Source: Caldifarciminota bacterium 4484_100
Lineage (GTDB): Bacteria > Hydrothermota > Tepidihabitantia > SM23-42
Assembly: GCA_002049785.1 (NCBI GenBank)
Contig: MUKB01000108.1
Coordinates: 1 to 5,790, forward strand
Reading direction: 5' to 3'
Length of the DNA: 5,790 nt
Under the pieces are notes generated by a model that was not told where the DNA came from, searched no databases, and worked only from the letters and a program-made list of their open reading frames with translations. Position 1 is the first letter of the stretch, and each line of letters begins with the position of its first letter. This document shows, in pieces, positions 1 to 5,097 of this stretch. A program made the translations under genes and the position numbers.

Positions 1-28
1 CTCAACATTTCATAATCCTTTCATATAT

Positions 29-79
29 TTAAGTTTCAATTGATTTTAATAATCCCTTATTGGACACCCGTAACACCAT
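29..79 (-). CDS. Possible 16-residue leaderless leader peptide
   Basis: An ATG six bases after the TATAAT at 86-91 opens a 16-codon frame (MVLRVSNKGLLKSIET, then TAA). It has no Shine-Dalgarno sequence and would be translated only if the transcript starts at the ATG. Downstream on the same strand, AAAGGA (16-21) lies seven bases before another ATG (6-8) that stays open to the window edge (Met-Leu only). That second ATG may be the real gene start, making the 16-mer a leader peptide or simply untranslated sequence. No homology is recognised. The call rests on position alone and is weak. Confidence 0.2.
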   Translation of the reverse strand: MVLRVSNKGLLKSIET

Positions 80-113
80 TATGTAATTATAATCAATGTC
101 GAAATAATGTCAA
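77..113 (-). promoter_or_regulatory. Consensus sigma-70-type promoter reading toward the left edge
   Basis: On the minus strand a perfect TTGACA (108-113) is followed by a 16-bp spacer and a perfect TATAAT (86-91). Six bases later comes an ATG (77-79), so the predicted transcription start falls on that ATG. The spacer length is the same as in the other three promoters of the window. The downstream gene would lie mostly or wholly beyond the left edge. The match to consensus is direct; activity is inferred. Confidence 0.75.
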
Positions 114-147
114 GAGGTAGAAAGGCATTTCGGATTTGGAAAAAATT

Positions 148-325
148 TAGTCATTAAGTCATTGTTAAAACCGTTAGTCATTGAGTCATTAAAAACATAA
201 GTCATTAAAAAACCAGATAAACGAGAAAAACCAGAGAAACCAGAAAAACGAGAAAAACCAGAGAAACGAGAAAAACGAGAAAAACCAGAGAAACCAGATA
301 AACAAGAAAAACCAGAGATGCTGAA
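148..325 (-). repeat. Bipartite short-tandem-repeat block, copy 1
   Basis: This block has two parts. Positions 211-318 hold twelve uninterrupted 9-bp units with consensus AACSAGADA (mostly AACCAGAGA and AACGAGAAA). Positions 150-206 hold five GTCATT cores spaced about 8-9 or 16-18 bp apart. Read on the minus strand the order is 9-mers (TCTSGTTTT type) and then AATGAC 8-mers, the same order as at 1888-1957 and 4995-5082. The block lies directly downstream of the minus-strand desulfhydrase gene. Because 9 bp is three codons, the minus strand shows a spurious Phe-Ser-Gly/Arg repeat reading frame, which I do not regard as a gene. Confidence 0.9.
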
Positions 326-353
326 ATAATACTGAGCTCCCTCAACACAGGGT

Positions 354-1322
354 TCAGCAGGATACCTTGGAAAATAATATTCTGTTGAATGCAAATATAC
401 TGAAGAGACCACCGGTATGCATGAAGATGACCCTTTTATATTTTTTCTTTTTTAATGTTTGTAGCATTCCATAAAATGCCTTGCCGGTATATACCGGCTC
501 GAGGATGATGCCGGTTTTTGCTATTTTTCGAATTACTTCCAGCTCTTCGGGATAGGGAATTGCATATCCTGAACCGACATATCCATCAATCAGATTTATG
601 TCGTGCCTGGTGATTTTTATCTTCATACCAAATCGGTACACCACCTTCTCGCAGATCTTGAGAATCTTATCTGTGAAATACTGGACTGTATCACAGATGA
701 TTACGCCGTTCAGCTCGATATTCAGTTTTAATATTTTTTTACCCAGTAATAGACCGGCATATGTGCCACCTGAACCGACTGCACAGTAAAGGGCATCGAC
801 CTTCTTTTTCTTTATAAAATCAGCCATCTCGCGCATACAGTCAAGATATCCGAGTGCACCAATTTCATTGGAACCGCCCTCAGGAATAATATAGGGACGT
901 TTACCTTTTTTGATTAATCTTTTCGCATATTCAGCCATAATTTCTGTTCTTTTATTATGATATTCTGAAGGTGTAATATATGTAATTCGGGCATCGAGCA
1001 GTCGGTCAATCAGGAGGTTACCGTTCGGGGTCTTTTTCGGTCTTCCTCGCAGGAATAGATAAGGGAAGAGTCCAAAATTTCGGGCGAATGCTACGGTTGT
1101 CCGGCAGTGGTTCGACTGCACCGGGCCGCAGGTGATGACCGAATCACACCTTTTGTTCAGGGCATCAGCGATGAGGTATTCAAGTTTGCGGGCTTTATTC
1201 CCGGATATGAGCAGACCATTAAGGTCATCCCTTTTAATAAAAATCTCTGTTTTTGTATTAATGCCCTTAAAGCGCATAATCGGCGTCTTTGAAGTCAGTT
1301 TTACCGGTTTGGGCATCTTCAT
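354..1322 (-). CDS. D-cysteine desulfhydrase / ACC deaminase family PLP enzyme
   Basis: This 322-residue cytoplasmic enzyme belongs to the fold-type II PLP family that includes D-cysteine desulfhydrase (D-cysteine to pyruvate, H2S and ammonia) and ACC deaminase. Visible family motifs are the PLP-lysine segment SGNKARKLEYL (Lys43), the QSNHCR loop (Ser70, Asn71), EGGSNEIGALGY (148-159), the phosphate-binding GSGGT (183-187), EPVYTGKA (275-282) and HTGG (302-305). In ACC deaminases the position after the active-site Tyr is Glu and the residue after His in the last motif is Leu. Here both are Thr (279 and 303), which favours D-cysteine desulfhydrase. Related substrates such as cysteate cannot be excluded. 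Length is normal for the family. The ATG at 1322 has no Shine-Dalgarno but lies six bases after a TATACT box, so a leaderless start is likely. Met3 is an alternative start. Confidence 0.93.
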   Translation of the reverse strand: MKMPKPVKLTSKTPIMRFKGINTKTEIFIKRDDLNGLLISGNKARKLEYLIADALNKRCDSVITCGPVQSNHCRTTVAFARNFGLFPYLFLRGRPKKTPNGNLLIDRLLDARITYITPSEYHNKRTEIMAEYAKRLIKKGKRPYIIPEGGSNEIGALGYLDCMREMADFIKKKKVDALYCAVGSGGTYAGLLLGKKILKLNIELNGVIICDTVQYFTDKILKICEKVVYRFGMKIKITRHDINLIDGYVGSGYAIPYPEELEVIRKIAKTGIILEPVYTGKAFYGMLQTLKKKKYKRVIFMHTGGLFSIFAFNRILFSKVSC

Positions 1323-1356
1323 ATTTGAAGTATACCAATTTTCGGGTAAGAGTCAA
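1320..1356 (-). promoter_or_regulatory. Promoter of the desulfhydrase gene, predicted leaderless
   Basis: On the minus strand TTGACT (1351-1356), a 16-bp spacer and TATACT (1329-1334) end six bases before the ATG at 1322. The expected transcription start is therefore the A of the start codon. No Shine-Dalgarno-like sequence precedes the ATG, which agrees with a leaderless mRNA. It is divergent from the promoter at 1388-1415; the two share the 98-bp gap. Confidence 0.75.
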
Positions 1357-1387
1357 GACAAATGTTATGTTTACAAAAATAATTATG

Positions 1388-1421
1388 TTGACAGATGAAT
1401 TGAATCCATTATAATTCTATA
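1388..1421 (+). promoter_or_regulatory. Consensus promoter of the DUF167 gene, predicted leaderless
   Basis: A perfect TTGACA (1388-1393), a 16-bp spacer and a perfect TATAAT (1410-1415) end five bases before the ATG at 1421. Transcription should start at or within a base of the start codon. There is no purine-rich ribosome-binding sequence; the preceding bases are the -10 region itself. Confidence 0.8.
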
Positions 1422-1654
1422 TGAAAAAAATAAGAATAAAAGTGATTACCAGGGCAAAAAAGCAGGAGGTTATACAATTAAAAGATGATTACTACAAGGT
1501 AAAGTTAACCTCACCACCGGTCAGGGGTCAGGCAAACAGAGAGTTAATCTCCTTGCTCGCCCGTTATTTTAAGGTAAAAAAATCTTCCATTGAGCTCGTG
1601 CGTGGACTCCACTCCAAAGAGAAACTTGTTATTGTCAGGCCATCCGCGCTATAA
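1421..1654 (+). CDS. DUF167 / UPF0235 (YggU-like) family protein
   Basis: This 77-residue cytoplasmic protein belongs to the DUF167 (UPF0235, YggU) family, whose members are small alpha/beta proteins of unknown function. The family signature is clear: an N-terminal beta strand ending in RAKKQEV (11-17), YYKVKLTSPPVRGQAN (24-39, matching the usual KVxLxAPPVxGxAN), then LLARYFKVKKSSIELVRGLHSKEK (45-68), equivalent to the usual LAxxxxVxxSxVxxxxGxxSRxK segment. It is a little shorter than E. coli YggU and looks complete. The start is fixed by the promoter box five bases upstream. No partner gene follows: the next 517 bases are non-coding. Function remains unknown. Confidence 0.94.
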   Translation: MKKIRIKVITRAKKQEVIQLKDDYYKVKLTSPPVRGQANRELISLLARYFKVKKSSIELVRGLHSKEKLVIVRPSAL

Positions 1655-1700
1655 TTTCTCTCAATAATAATCATATCCATTAATCATTAATCTTCAAATC

Positions 1701-1709
1701 TTTTATTAT
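1701..1709 (+). repeat. Left target-site duplication of the MITE-like element
   Basis: TTTTATTAT directly precedes the left terminal inverted repeat and is repeated exactly at 2042-2050 directly after the right one. A perfect 9-bp duplication abutting both ends is the hallmark of DDE-transposase insertion. Nine bases is the size made by IS10 and IS50 of the IS4 family, among others. Confidence 0.85.
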
Positions 1710-1815
1710 CTGACTCCTCTCCACTTTTTGTTTTGATTTTTTAAAATGTTGTGTTGAGTTTATTCCATGCCTTCTTCGCAGACCGAGACTGTCAGTGGGC
1801 TGAATGGAGTTTTAC

Positions 1816-1884
1816 TTCCAGCTAAGGGGCGTCTCGTCCCAATGGATTTGGTTCCGCAGGGCGAGGACGCCCTGCGGGCTGGAG
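1816..1884 (+). other. GC-rich island able to fold into a three-way junction
   Basis: Inside the AT-rich element, three helices can form. A closing helix pairs 1816-1822 with 1878-1884 (seven pairs, one G-T). Hairpin A pairs GGGGCG (1826-1831) with CGTCCC (1835-1840) over a TCT loop. Hairpin B pairs CCGCAGGGCG (1854-1863) with CGCCCTGCGG (1868-1877), ten perfect pairs with an AGGA loop, directly abutting the closing helix. It could be a structured RNA domain, a DNA-level hairpin used in transposition, or a REP-like dispersed sequence. Only the pairing is shown. Confidence 0.5.
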
Positions 1885-1887
1885 ATA

Positions 1888-1957
1888 TCTGGTTTTTCTC
1901 GTTTTTCTGGTTTTTGTGATTTTTCAATGACTTAATGACTTAATAACTCAATGACTA
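1888..1957 (+). repeat. Bipartite short-tandem-repeat block, copy 2 (inside the element)
   Basis: Four 9-bp units (TCTGGTTTT, TCTCGTTTT, TCTGGTTTT, TGTGATTTT; 1888-1923) are followed by four 8-bp units at exact 8-bp spacing (AATGACTT twice, AATAACTC, AATGACTA; 1926-1957). Both unit types match copy 1 read on its minus strand. An 11-mer, CAGCATCTCTG (1968-1978), just after this copy also occurs inverted beside copy 1 at 313-323. The block follows the plus-strand DUF167 gene in the same orientation. Confidence 0.88.
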
Positions 1958-2041
1958 ACGAATTTCCCAGCATCTCTGAATAACCAGAATACTAATATAG
2001 TTAATTCTACAGGGCTTTTGAAAAAAGTGGAGAGGACGCAG

Positions 2042-2050
2042 TTTTATTAT
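2042..2050 (+). repeat. Right target-site duplication of the MITE-like element
   Basis: TTTTATTAT directly follows the right inverted repeat and exactly equals the sequence at 1701-1709. Removing the element and one copy restores a continuous AT-rich sequence running into the protease promoter. Confidence 0.85.
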
Positions 2051-2053
2051 ATC

Positions 2054-2081
2054 TTGACAATCATTATGGGTTGATTATAAT
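2054..2081 (+). promoter_or_regulatory. Consensus promoter of the subtilisin-like protease gene
   Basis: A perfect TTGACA (2054-2059) and a perfect TATAAT (2076-2081) are separated by 16 bp. The predicted start is near 2088, giving a leader of about 84 bases before the ATG at 2172. Unlike the other three promoters here, this one has a true 5' leader. The -35 box begins three bases after the target duplication of the upstream element. Confidence 0.85.
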
Positions 2082-2084
2082 ATA

Positions 2085-2171
2085 TTATTAAGAAAGGAGG
2101 TGAAAACTATAAAGAAAAAAGTAAGGGACCTACTAAGATAGCGGTCTCTGCTTATCAAGAAAGGAGGAAAT
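2085..2171 (+). promoter_or_regulatory. Protease 5' leader with duplicated Shine-Dalgarno and a hairpin
   Basis: The leader carries two near-identical 16-mers, TTATYAAGAAAGGAGG (2085-2100 and 2152-2167). The second is the working ribosome-binding site, with GGAGG four bases before the ATG at 2172. The first is followed, eight bases on, by ATA AAG AAA and so on to a TAG at 2139-2141; the same frame can also be entered at a GTG (2100-2102) that overlaps the first Shine-Dalgarno. Between the two sites AGGGACC (2124-2130) can pair with GGTCTCT (2143-2149; seven pairs, one G-T, 12-base loop). This could be a leader-peptide or attenuation arrangement, or a decayed duplicated start. No ligand or mechanism can be named. 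Confidence 0.5.
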
Positions 2172-4292
2172 ATGCGCTATATAATGACCTTACTGGTGAC
2201 AGTATTGATAGCCCAGAGTGGGGTAATCCACCCACAACTGGCGGAGATCCTAAACCAATTGAAACCCCAGGAGACAATTCGCGTCATAGTCCATATGAAG
2301 GCCCAGGCTGATTTGACAACTTTGCCTAAGGAGATGCCAAAGTCTGAAAAGATTCAGTATCTCAAAGACTTTGCCCAGAGCCATCAGGCGGATTTGATGA
2401 GTTATCTAAAAGGGCTTGGCAGTCGGGTAAAAATTCTTCAAAACTGGTGGATATTTAATGGCCTGATGTTTGAGTCGACCAGGGACATTATCGAAGCAGT
2501 AGCAAGACGCGAGGATGTTGACTATATAATTGATGATTTCAAGGTTTATGTCAATCCTGAGGTGGAGAAAGGAGAATTTCTTAACGACTCCCGGGGCGCA
2601 GAATGGAATATTGAAAGGATTCGGGCAACCGATTGCTGGAATGATGGGATGGACGGGACCGGGATAATTGTTGGTAATATCGATACTGGAGTCGATAAAG
2701 ACCACTCCTGCTTTGGTGGAAGATGGATTTCCGGTGGGTGGTATGATGCGGTGAACGGTCAGTCCCAACCCTATGATGATAATGGTCATGGCACCCATAC
2801 AATGGGTATTATCTGTGGCGGTGATGGTAATGGTCCGTATCAGCATGACATTGGTGTAGCCCCAGGTGCAAATTTTATTGCAGCAAAAGGACTTGATTCA
2901 AATGGGTCTGGTTACACATCCTGGCTCCACAACTGCTTTTCCTGGTTTGCAACCCAGACCGTTGATGTCTGCAGTAATTCCTGGGGAAGTTCCGCTACGA
3001 CAAGCACTGAATTCTGGAATGACTGTCAGAATCTGAGAAATCTGGGGATCTACCCAGTATTTTCGATTGGCAATGAGGGGCCTAACCCCAATACCGCTGG
3101 AACCCCGGGTAACTTTCCGATTGTGACCGGGGTGGGTGCAGTGGACAATAACGACACTACTGCAGACTTTTCATCCCGCGGTCCAGCCCCGAATCAGTCA
3201 CCCTGGAATAATCCATCCAATTGGTCCAGACCCGACTGGAACCGAACAAAGCCGGATATATCTGCTCCAGGAGTTGCAATTCGTTCAGCAGCACCGGGTA
3301 ATGACTGGGCCGGAATGAGCGGAACATCCCAGGCCTGTCCCCATGTGGCAGGTGCGGTGGCGATTCTCTTACAGCGGAACCACTCGCTTCCCTATGATAC
3401 TATCTATAATATCCTGCTTGATAATGCAGACCAACCTTCGGCTGGAGCACCCTATCCCAATAACAACTATGGCTGGGGTATACTCAATGTATACAATGCA
3501 CTCAATGAGGTGCCGATCAACGCCCCTAATGTCGTCTTGAGGCAGACAACGGTTGTGAATGATAACAATGGCAACGGTGCACTTGACCCGGGTGAGGATG
3601 CAGGACTTGTCTGTCTGGTCAGGAATACCGGGGATCAGACCGCGACAAATGTTCAGGCAACCCTGAGGACAAGCTCACCCTATATTACAATAAGCGACTC
3701 CACCTATACCTACGGCACCCTGAATGCCAATGACAGCACTGACAACAGTGCTGACCCATTTGATGTCACAGTTGATCCGGGAACTCCAAACGGCACCAAG
3801 GTGAACTTTGACCTCTATATTGTTTCTGCAGAATCGAGCTGGACAAGACCATTTTCACTGAATGTTGGTCTGACTGCAGGCACGATTATCTGGGGACCAC
3901 ATGCAACCGGTGTACCACAGAGTGATCAGTATATGATCTACGGCATCGCCTATGACCAGGTGGGAGATCGACTCTATGTCTGTGAATACCAGCATAATCA
4001 GATTTATGTCCTTTCCTCAGATAGCAACCTGACATCCTACGGCACGATTACCGCGCCGGATACAAAGGGCACAGGAATTAGCTATTCACCTTATGATGAT
4101 AATCTCTGGTTTACCAGTGCCAACCAGAAGCAGATCTGGAAGATAGACAAATCAGGCAGTGTTCTTTTGCAGTTTCCCAATCCTGCGAACGATTATCCAA
4201 TTGGACTCGCCCTTAATTATGATGACACCCTCTGGTCAGTAGACCGAATTCCCGTAATCTCTGCTACGATACCCTGGGTAAGACCTATGTGA
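2172..4292 (+). CDS. Secreted subtilisin-like (S8) serine protease, frameshifted before its C-terminus
   Basis: This 706-residue frame encodes an exported subtilase. A hydrophobic signal peptide (about 1-17) is followed by an inhibitor-I9-like propeptide (about 35-128). The catalytic domain (about 145-443) has Asp171 in IDTGVD, His206 in NGHGTH, oxyanion Asn301 in GNEGPN and Ser386 in SGTSQACPHVAG, so the triad is complete. A beta-sandwich of the type common in secreted FCB-group proteases follows (about 450-565, with DNNGNGALDPGEDAGL). Beta-propeller-like strands with repeated Tyr-Asp-Asp and LW motifs begin near 585. The frame then leaves homology after VDR (692) and ends in an unrelated tail. 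The protein continues in the -1 frame as the 4289-4837 entry, giving about 888 residues if one base is restored near 4247. The start is fixed by AAGGAGG four bases upstream. Confidence 0.95.
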   Translation: MRYIMTLLVTVLIAQSGVIHPQLAEILNQLKPQETIRVIVHMKAQADLTTLPKEMPKSEKIQYLKDFAQSHQADLMSYLKGLGSRVKILQNWWIFNGLMFESTRDIIEAVARREDVDYIIDDFKVYVNPEVEKGEFLNDSRGAEWNIERIRATDCWNDGMDGTGIIVGNIDTGVDKDHSCFGGRWISGGWYDAVNGQSQPYDDNGHGTHTMGIICGGDGNGPYQHDIGVAPGANFIAAKGLDSNGSGYTSWLHNCFSWFATQTVDVCSNSWGSSATTSTEFWNDCQNLRNLGIYPVFSIGNEGPNPNTAGTPGNFPIVTGVGAVDNNDTTADFSSRGPAPNQSPWNNPSNWSRPDWNRTKPDISAPGVAIRSAAPGNDWAGMSGTSQACPHVAGAVAILLQRNHSLPYDTIYNILLDNADQPSAGAPYPNNNYGWGILNVYNALNEVPINAPNVVLRQTTVVNDNNGNGALDPGEDAGLVCLVRNTGDQTATNVQATLRTSSPYITISDSTYTYGTLNANDSTDNSADPFDVTVDPGTPNGTKVNFDLYIVSAESSWTRPFSLNVGLTAGTIIWGPHATGVPQSDQYMIYGIAYDQVGDRLYVCEYQHNQIYVLSSDSNLTSYGTITAPDTKGTGISYSPYDDNLWFTSANQKQIWKIDKSGSVLLQFPNPANDYPIGLALNYDDTLWSVDRIPVISATIPWVRPM
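4226..4289 (+). other. Site of the -1 frame change in the protease gene
   Basis: The upstream frame closes at TGA 4290-4292; the downstream frame is open from 4226 (stops at 4220-4225). Reading GAC CGA (4242-4247) and then re-using the A at 4247 as AAT TCC CGT AAT CTC TGC TAC GAT ACC gives VDR-NSRNLCYDT, a natural propeller continuation. One missing A at the CGAAT site therefore explains the break. No classic slippery heptamer is evident here. It may be a real mutation or an assembly error. Confidence 0.75.
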
Positions 4293-4837
4293 TGACCCAT
4301 ACCTGGTTCAATGATGCAGGAAATCAGGTTGATAGTGTCGGGATTGTGGAGTATGCGGGTGAACCTCCCACCCTGACCGGCAACCGACTTCTGCTTCCGG
4401 TAAGCTGGAACATCAGGGGTATTGAATTTGACCCCAGGGATGGAAATTACTGGATTGGTATTCCCCAGCGTGACTACAACTATAATCAGGAGATTGTAAA
4501 GATTGTTGGTTTTCATTCGATATATGGGGTTAAAGAACGGAAATCCAGAATCGTGAAGAATACCTATATGTTGTCGGTTTTCCCGAATCCTGCGGTTTCG
4601 AGTATTACCCTGAACTTTGAGACTCCGAATAATTCCCAGGTAAATCTTAAGGTCTTTGATGCCCTGGGAAGACTGGTTAAGGTTTTATCTGATGGTCAGT
4701 CATTCGATTCTGGAGCCCAGACACTTCGCTGGAATCTACGCGATAAAAATGGAAATGAACTGGCCGATGGCATCTACTTTGTTCTTCTGGAAACCCCGCA
4801 GAAGAGGCTTTCTAAGAAGGTTGTTATAACCCATTAA
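4289..4837 (+). CDS. C-terminal part of the protease: end of propeller and FlgD-like/T9SS sorting tail
   Basis: This 182-codon frame begins at a GTG that overlaps the upstream TGA (GTGA), but it has no Shine-Dalgarno and begins in mid-domain. It is best read as the displaced 3' end of the protease gene. Homologous-looking sequence extends upstream to about 4247. Residues 1-80 continue the beta-strand repeats (IEFDPRDGNYWIGI). Residues 93-182 are a FlgD-Ig-like C-terminal sorting domain: FPNPAVSSITLNF, KVFDALGRLVKVL, LRWNLRDKNGNELADGIYFV, and a basic end KRLSKKVVITH. Such tails direct export through a type IX-like system and are cleaved or anchored at the surface. Translation coupling as a separate chain is possible but less likely. 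Confidence 0.85.
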   Translation: MMTHTWFNDAGNQVDSVGIVEYAGEPPTLTGNRLLLPVSWNIRGIEFDPRDGNYWIGIPQRDYNYNQEIVKIVGFHSIYGVKERKSRIVKNTYMLSVFPNPAVSSITLNFETPNNSQVNLKVFDALGRLVKVLSDGQSFDSGAQTLRWNLRDKNGNELADGIYFVLLETPQKRLSKKVVITH

Positions 4838-4846
4838 TAAACCATA

Positions 4847-4879
4847 ATAAAAAGGGGGAGTTTTACTCCCCCTTTTTAT
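4847..4879 (+). terminator. Strong intrinsic terminator after the protease gene
   Basis: A perfect 15-bp stem (4847-4861 with 4865-4879) has a GGGGGAGT/ACTCCCCC core, a TTT loop and flanking A and T runs that give a U-rich 3' end. It starts nine bases after the TAA. The T run on the opposite strand means it could also stop transcription from the convergent gene at 5098-5790. Confidence 0.93.
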
Positions 4880-4971
4880 CTTCTATGTTCGTTTCATCCG
4901 GTTTTCAAAATTTCATCATCCAACATTGAATATCATTTCTTTGCTCCCATAATGCAAAACATATTTCACAG

Positions 4972-4986
4972 AACCGCAATGCGGTT
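4972..4986 (+). other. Small hairpin before repeat copy 3
   Basis: AACCGC (4972-4977) pairs perfectly with GCGGTT (4981-4986) over an AAT loop. It lacks a T run and so is not a terminator. It precedes the repeat block at 4995, as other inverted repeats do for copies 1 and 2. The rest of 4880-4994 shows nothing recognisable. Confidence 0.4.
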
Positions 4987-4994
4987 AATCTGAG

Positions 4995-5082
4995 TTCTCT
5001 GGTTTTAACAATGACTAACGGTTTTTCAATGACGCAATGACATAATGACTCAATAACTTAATGACCAATGTCTTAATGACTA
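4995..5082 (+). repeat. Bipartite short-tandem-repeat block, copy 3
   Basis: A single 9-mer-like unit (TCTCTGGTTTT, 4995-5005) is followed by AATGAC at 5010 and then seven 8-bp units beginning at 5028, 5036, 5044, 5052, 5060, 5067 and 5075 (AATGACGC, AATGACAT, AATGACTC, AATAACTT and so on; one step is 7 bp). ACAATGACTAACGG and related phrases are shared with copies 1 and 2. It lies between convergent genes and follows the plus-strand protease in the same orientation. Confidence 0.87.
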
Positions 5083-5097
5083 AAGGTTTTTCAAGCA

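Larger units (their letters stand above)
1710..2041. mobile_element. Non-autonomous MITE-like element with IS4/IS50-like ends
   Basis: This 332-bp element is bounded by 20-bp inverted repeats: CTGACTCCTCTCCACTTTTT on the left (1710-1729), and on the right (2022-2041) a sequence whose reverse complement matches it at 18 of 20 positions, the inner 15 perfectly. A 9-bp direct repeat, TTTTATTAT, abuts both ends. The left end begins CTGACTC like the IS50 outer end and agrees with it at 13 of 19 positions as I recall that sequence. There is no transposase or credible reading frame inside, so it would need a transposase encoded elsewhere. Its interior holds a GC-rich foldable island (1816-1884) and a short-repeat block (1888-1957). 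Its right end lies 12 bp before the -35 box of the protease gene. Structure is seen directly; family assignment is inferred. Confidence 0.82.

Noticed and set aside
211..318. Possible CRISPR array
   Set aside because: The units are contiguous 9-mers with no unique spacers, and no cas genes are present.
319..359. Intrinsic terminator for the desulfhydrase gene
   Set aside because: The TGCTGAA/TTCAGCA repeat has a 27-base loop and no immediate T run; it does not meet the usual terminator pattern.
110..412. Minus-strand frame of 100 codons with repeated Phe-Ser-Gly/Arg
   Set aside because: It is produced by the 9-bp tandem repeat, overlaps the end of the desulfhydrase gene, and has no non-repetitive coding signal or promoter.
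2406..2846. Minus-strand 146-codon frame inside the protease gene
   Set aside because: It is antisense to the conserved catalytic domain, with compositional shadow features and no recognisable domain.
4235..4260. Programmed -1 frameshift site
   Set aside because: No X XXY YYZ heptamer in the right phase or downstream pseudoknot is apparent; a missing base is simpler.
4289..4837. Independent gene translationally coupled through the GTGA overlap
   Set aside because: There is no Shine-Dalgarno, it starts in mid-domain, and natural sequence continues upstream in the same frame to about 4247; a broken single gene explains it better.
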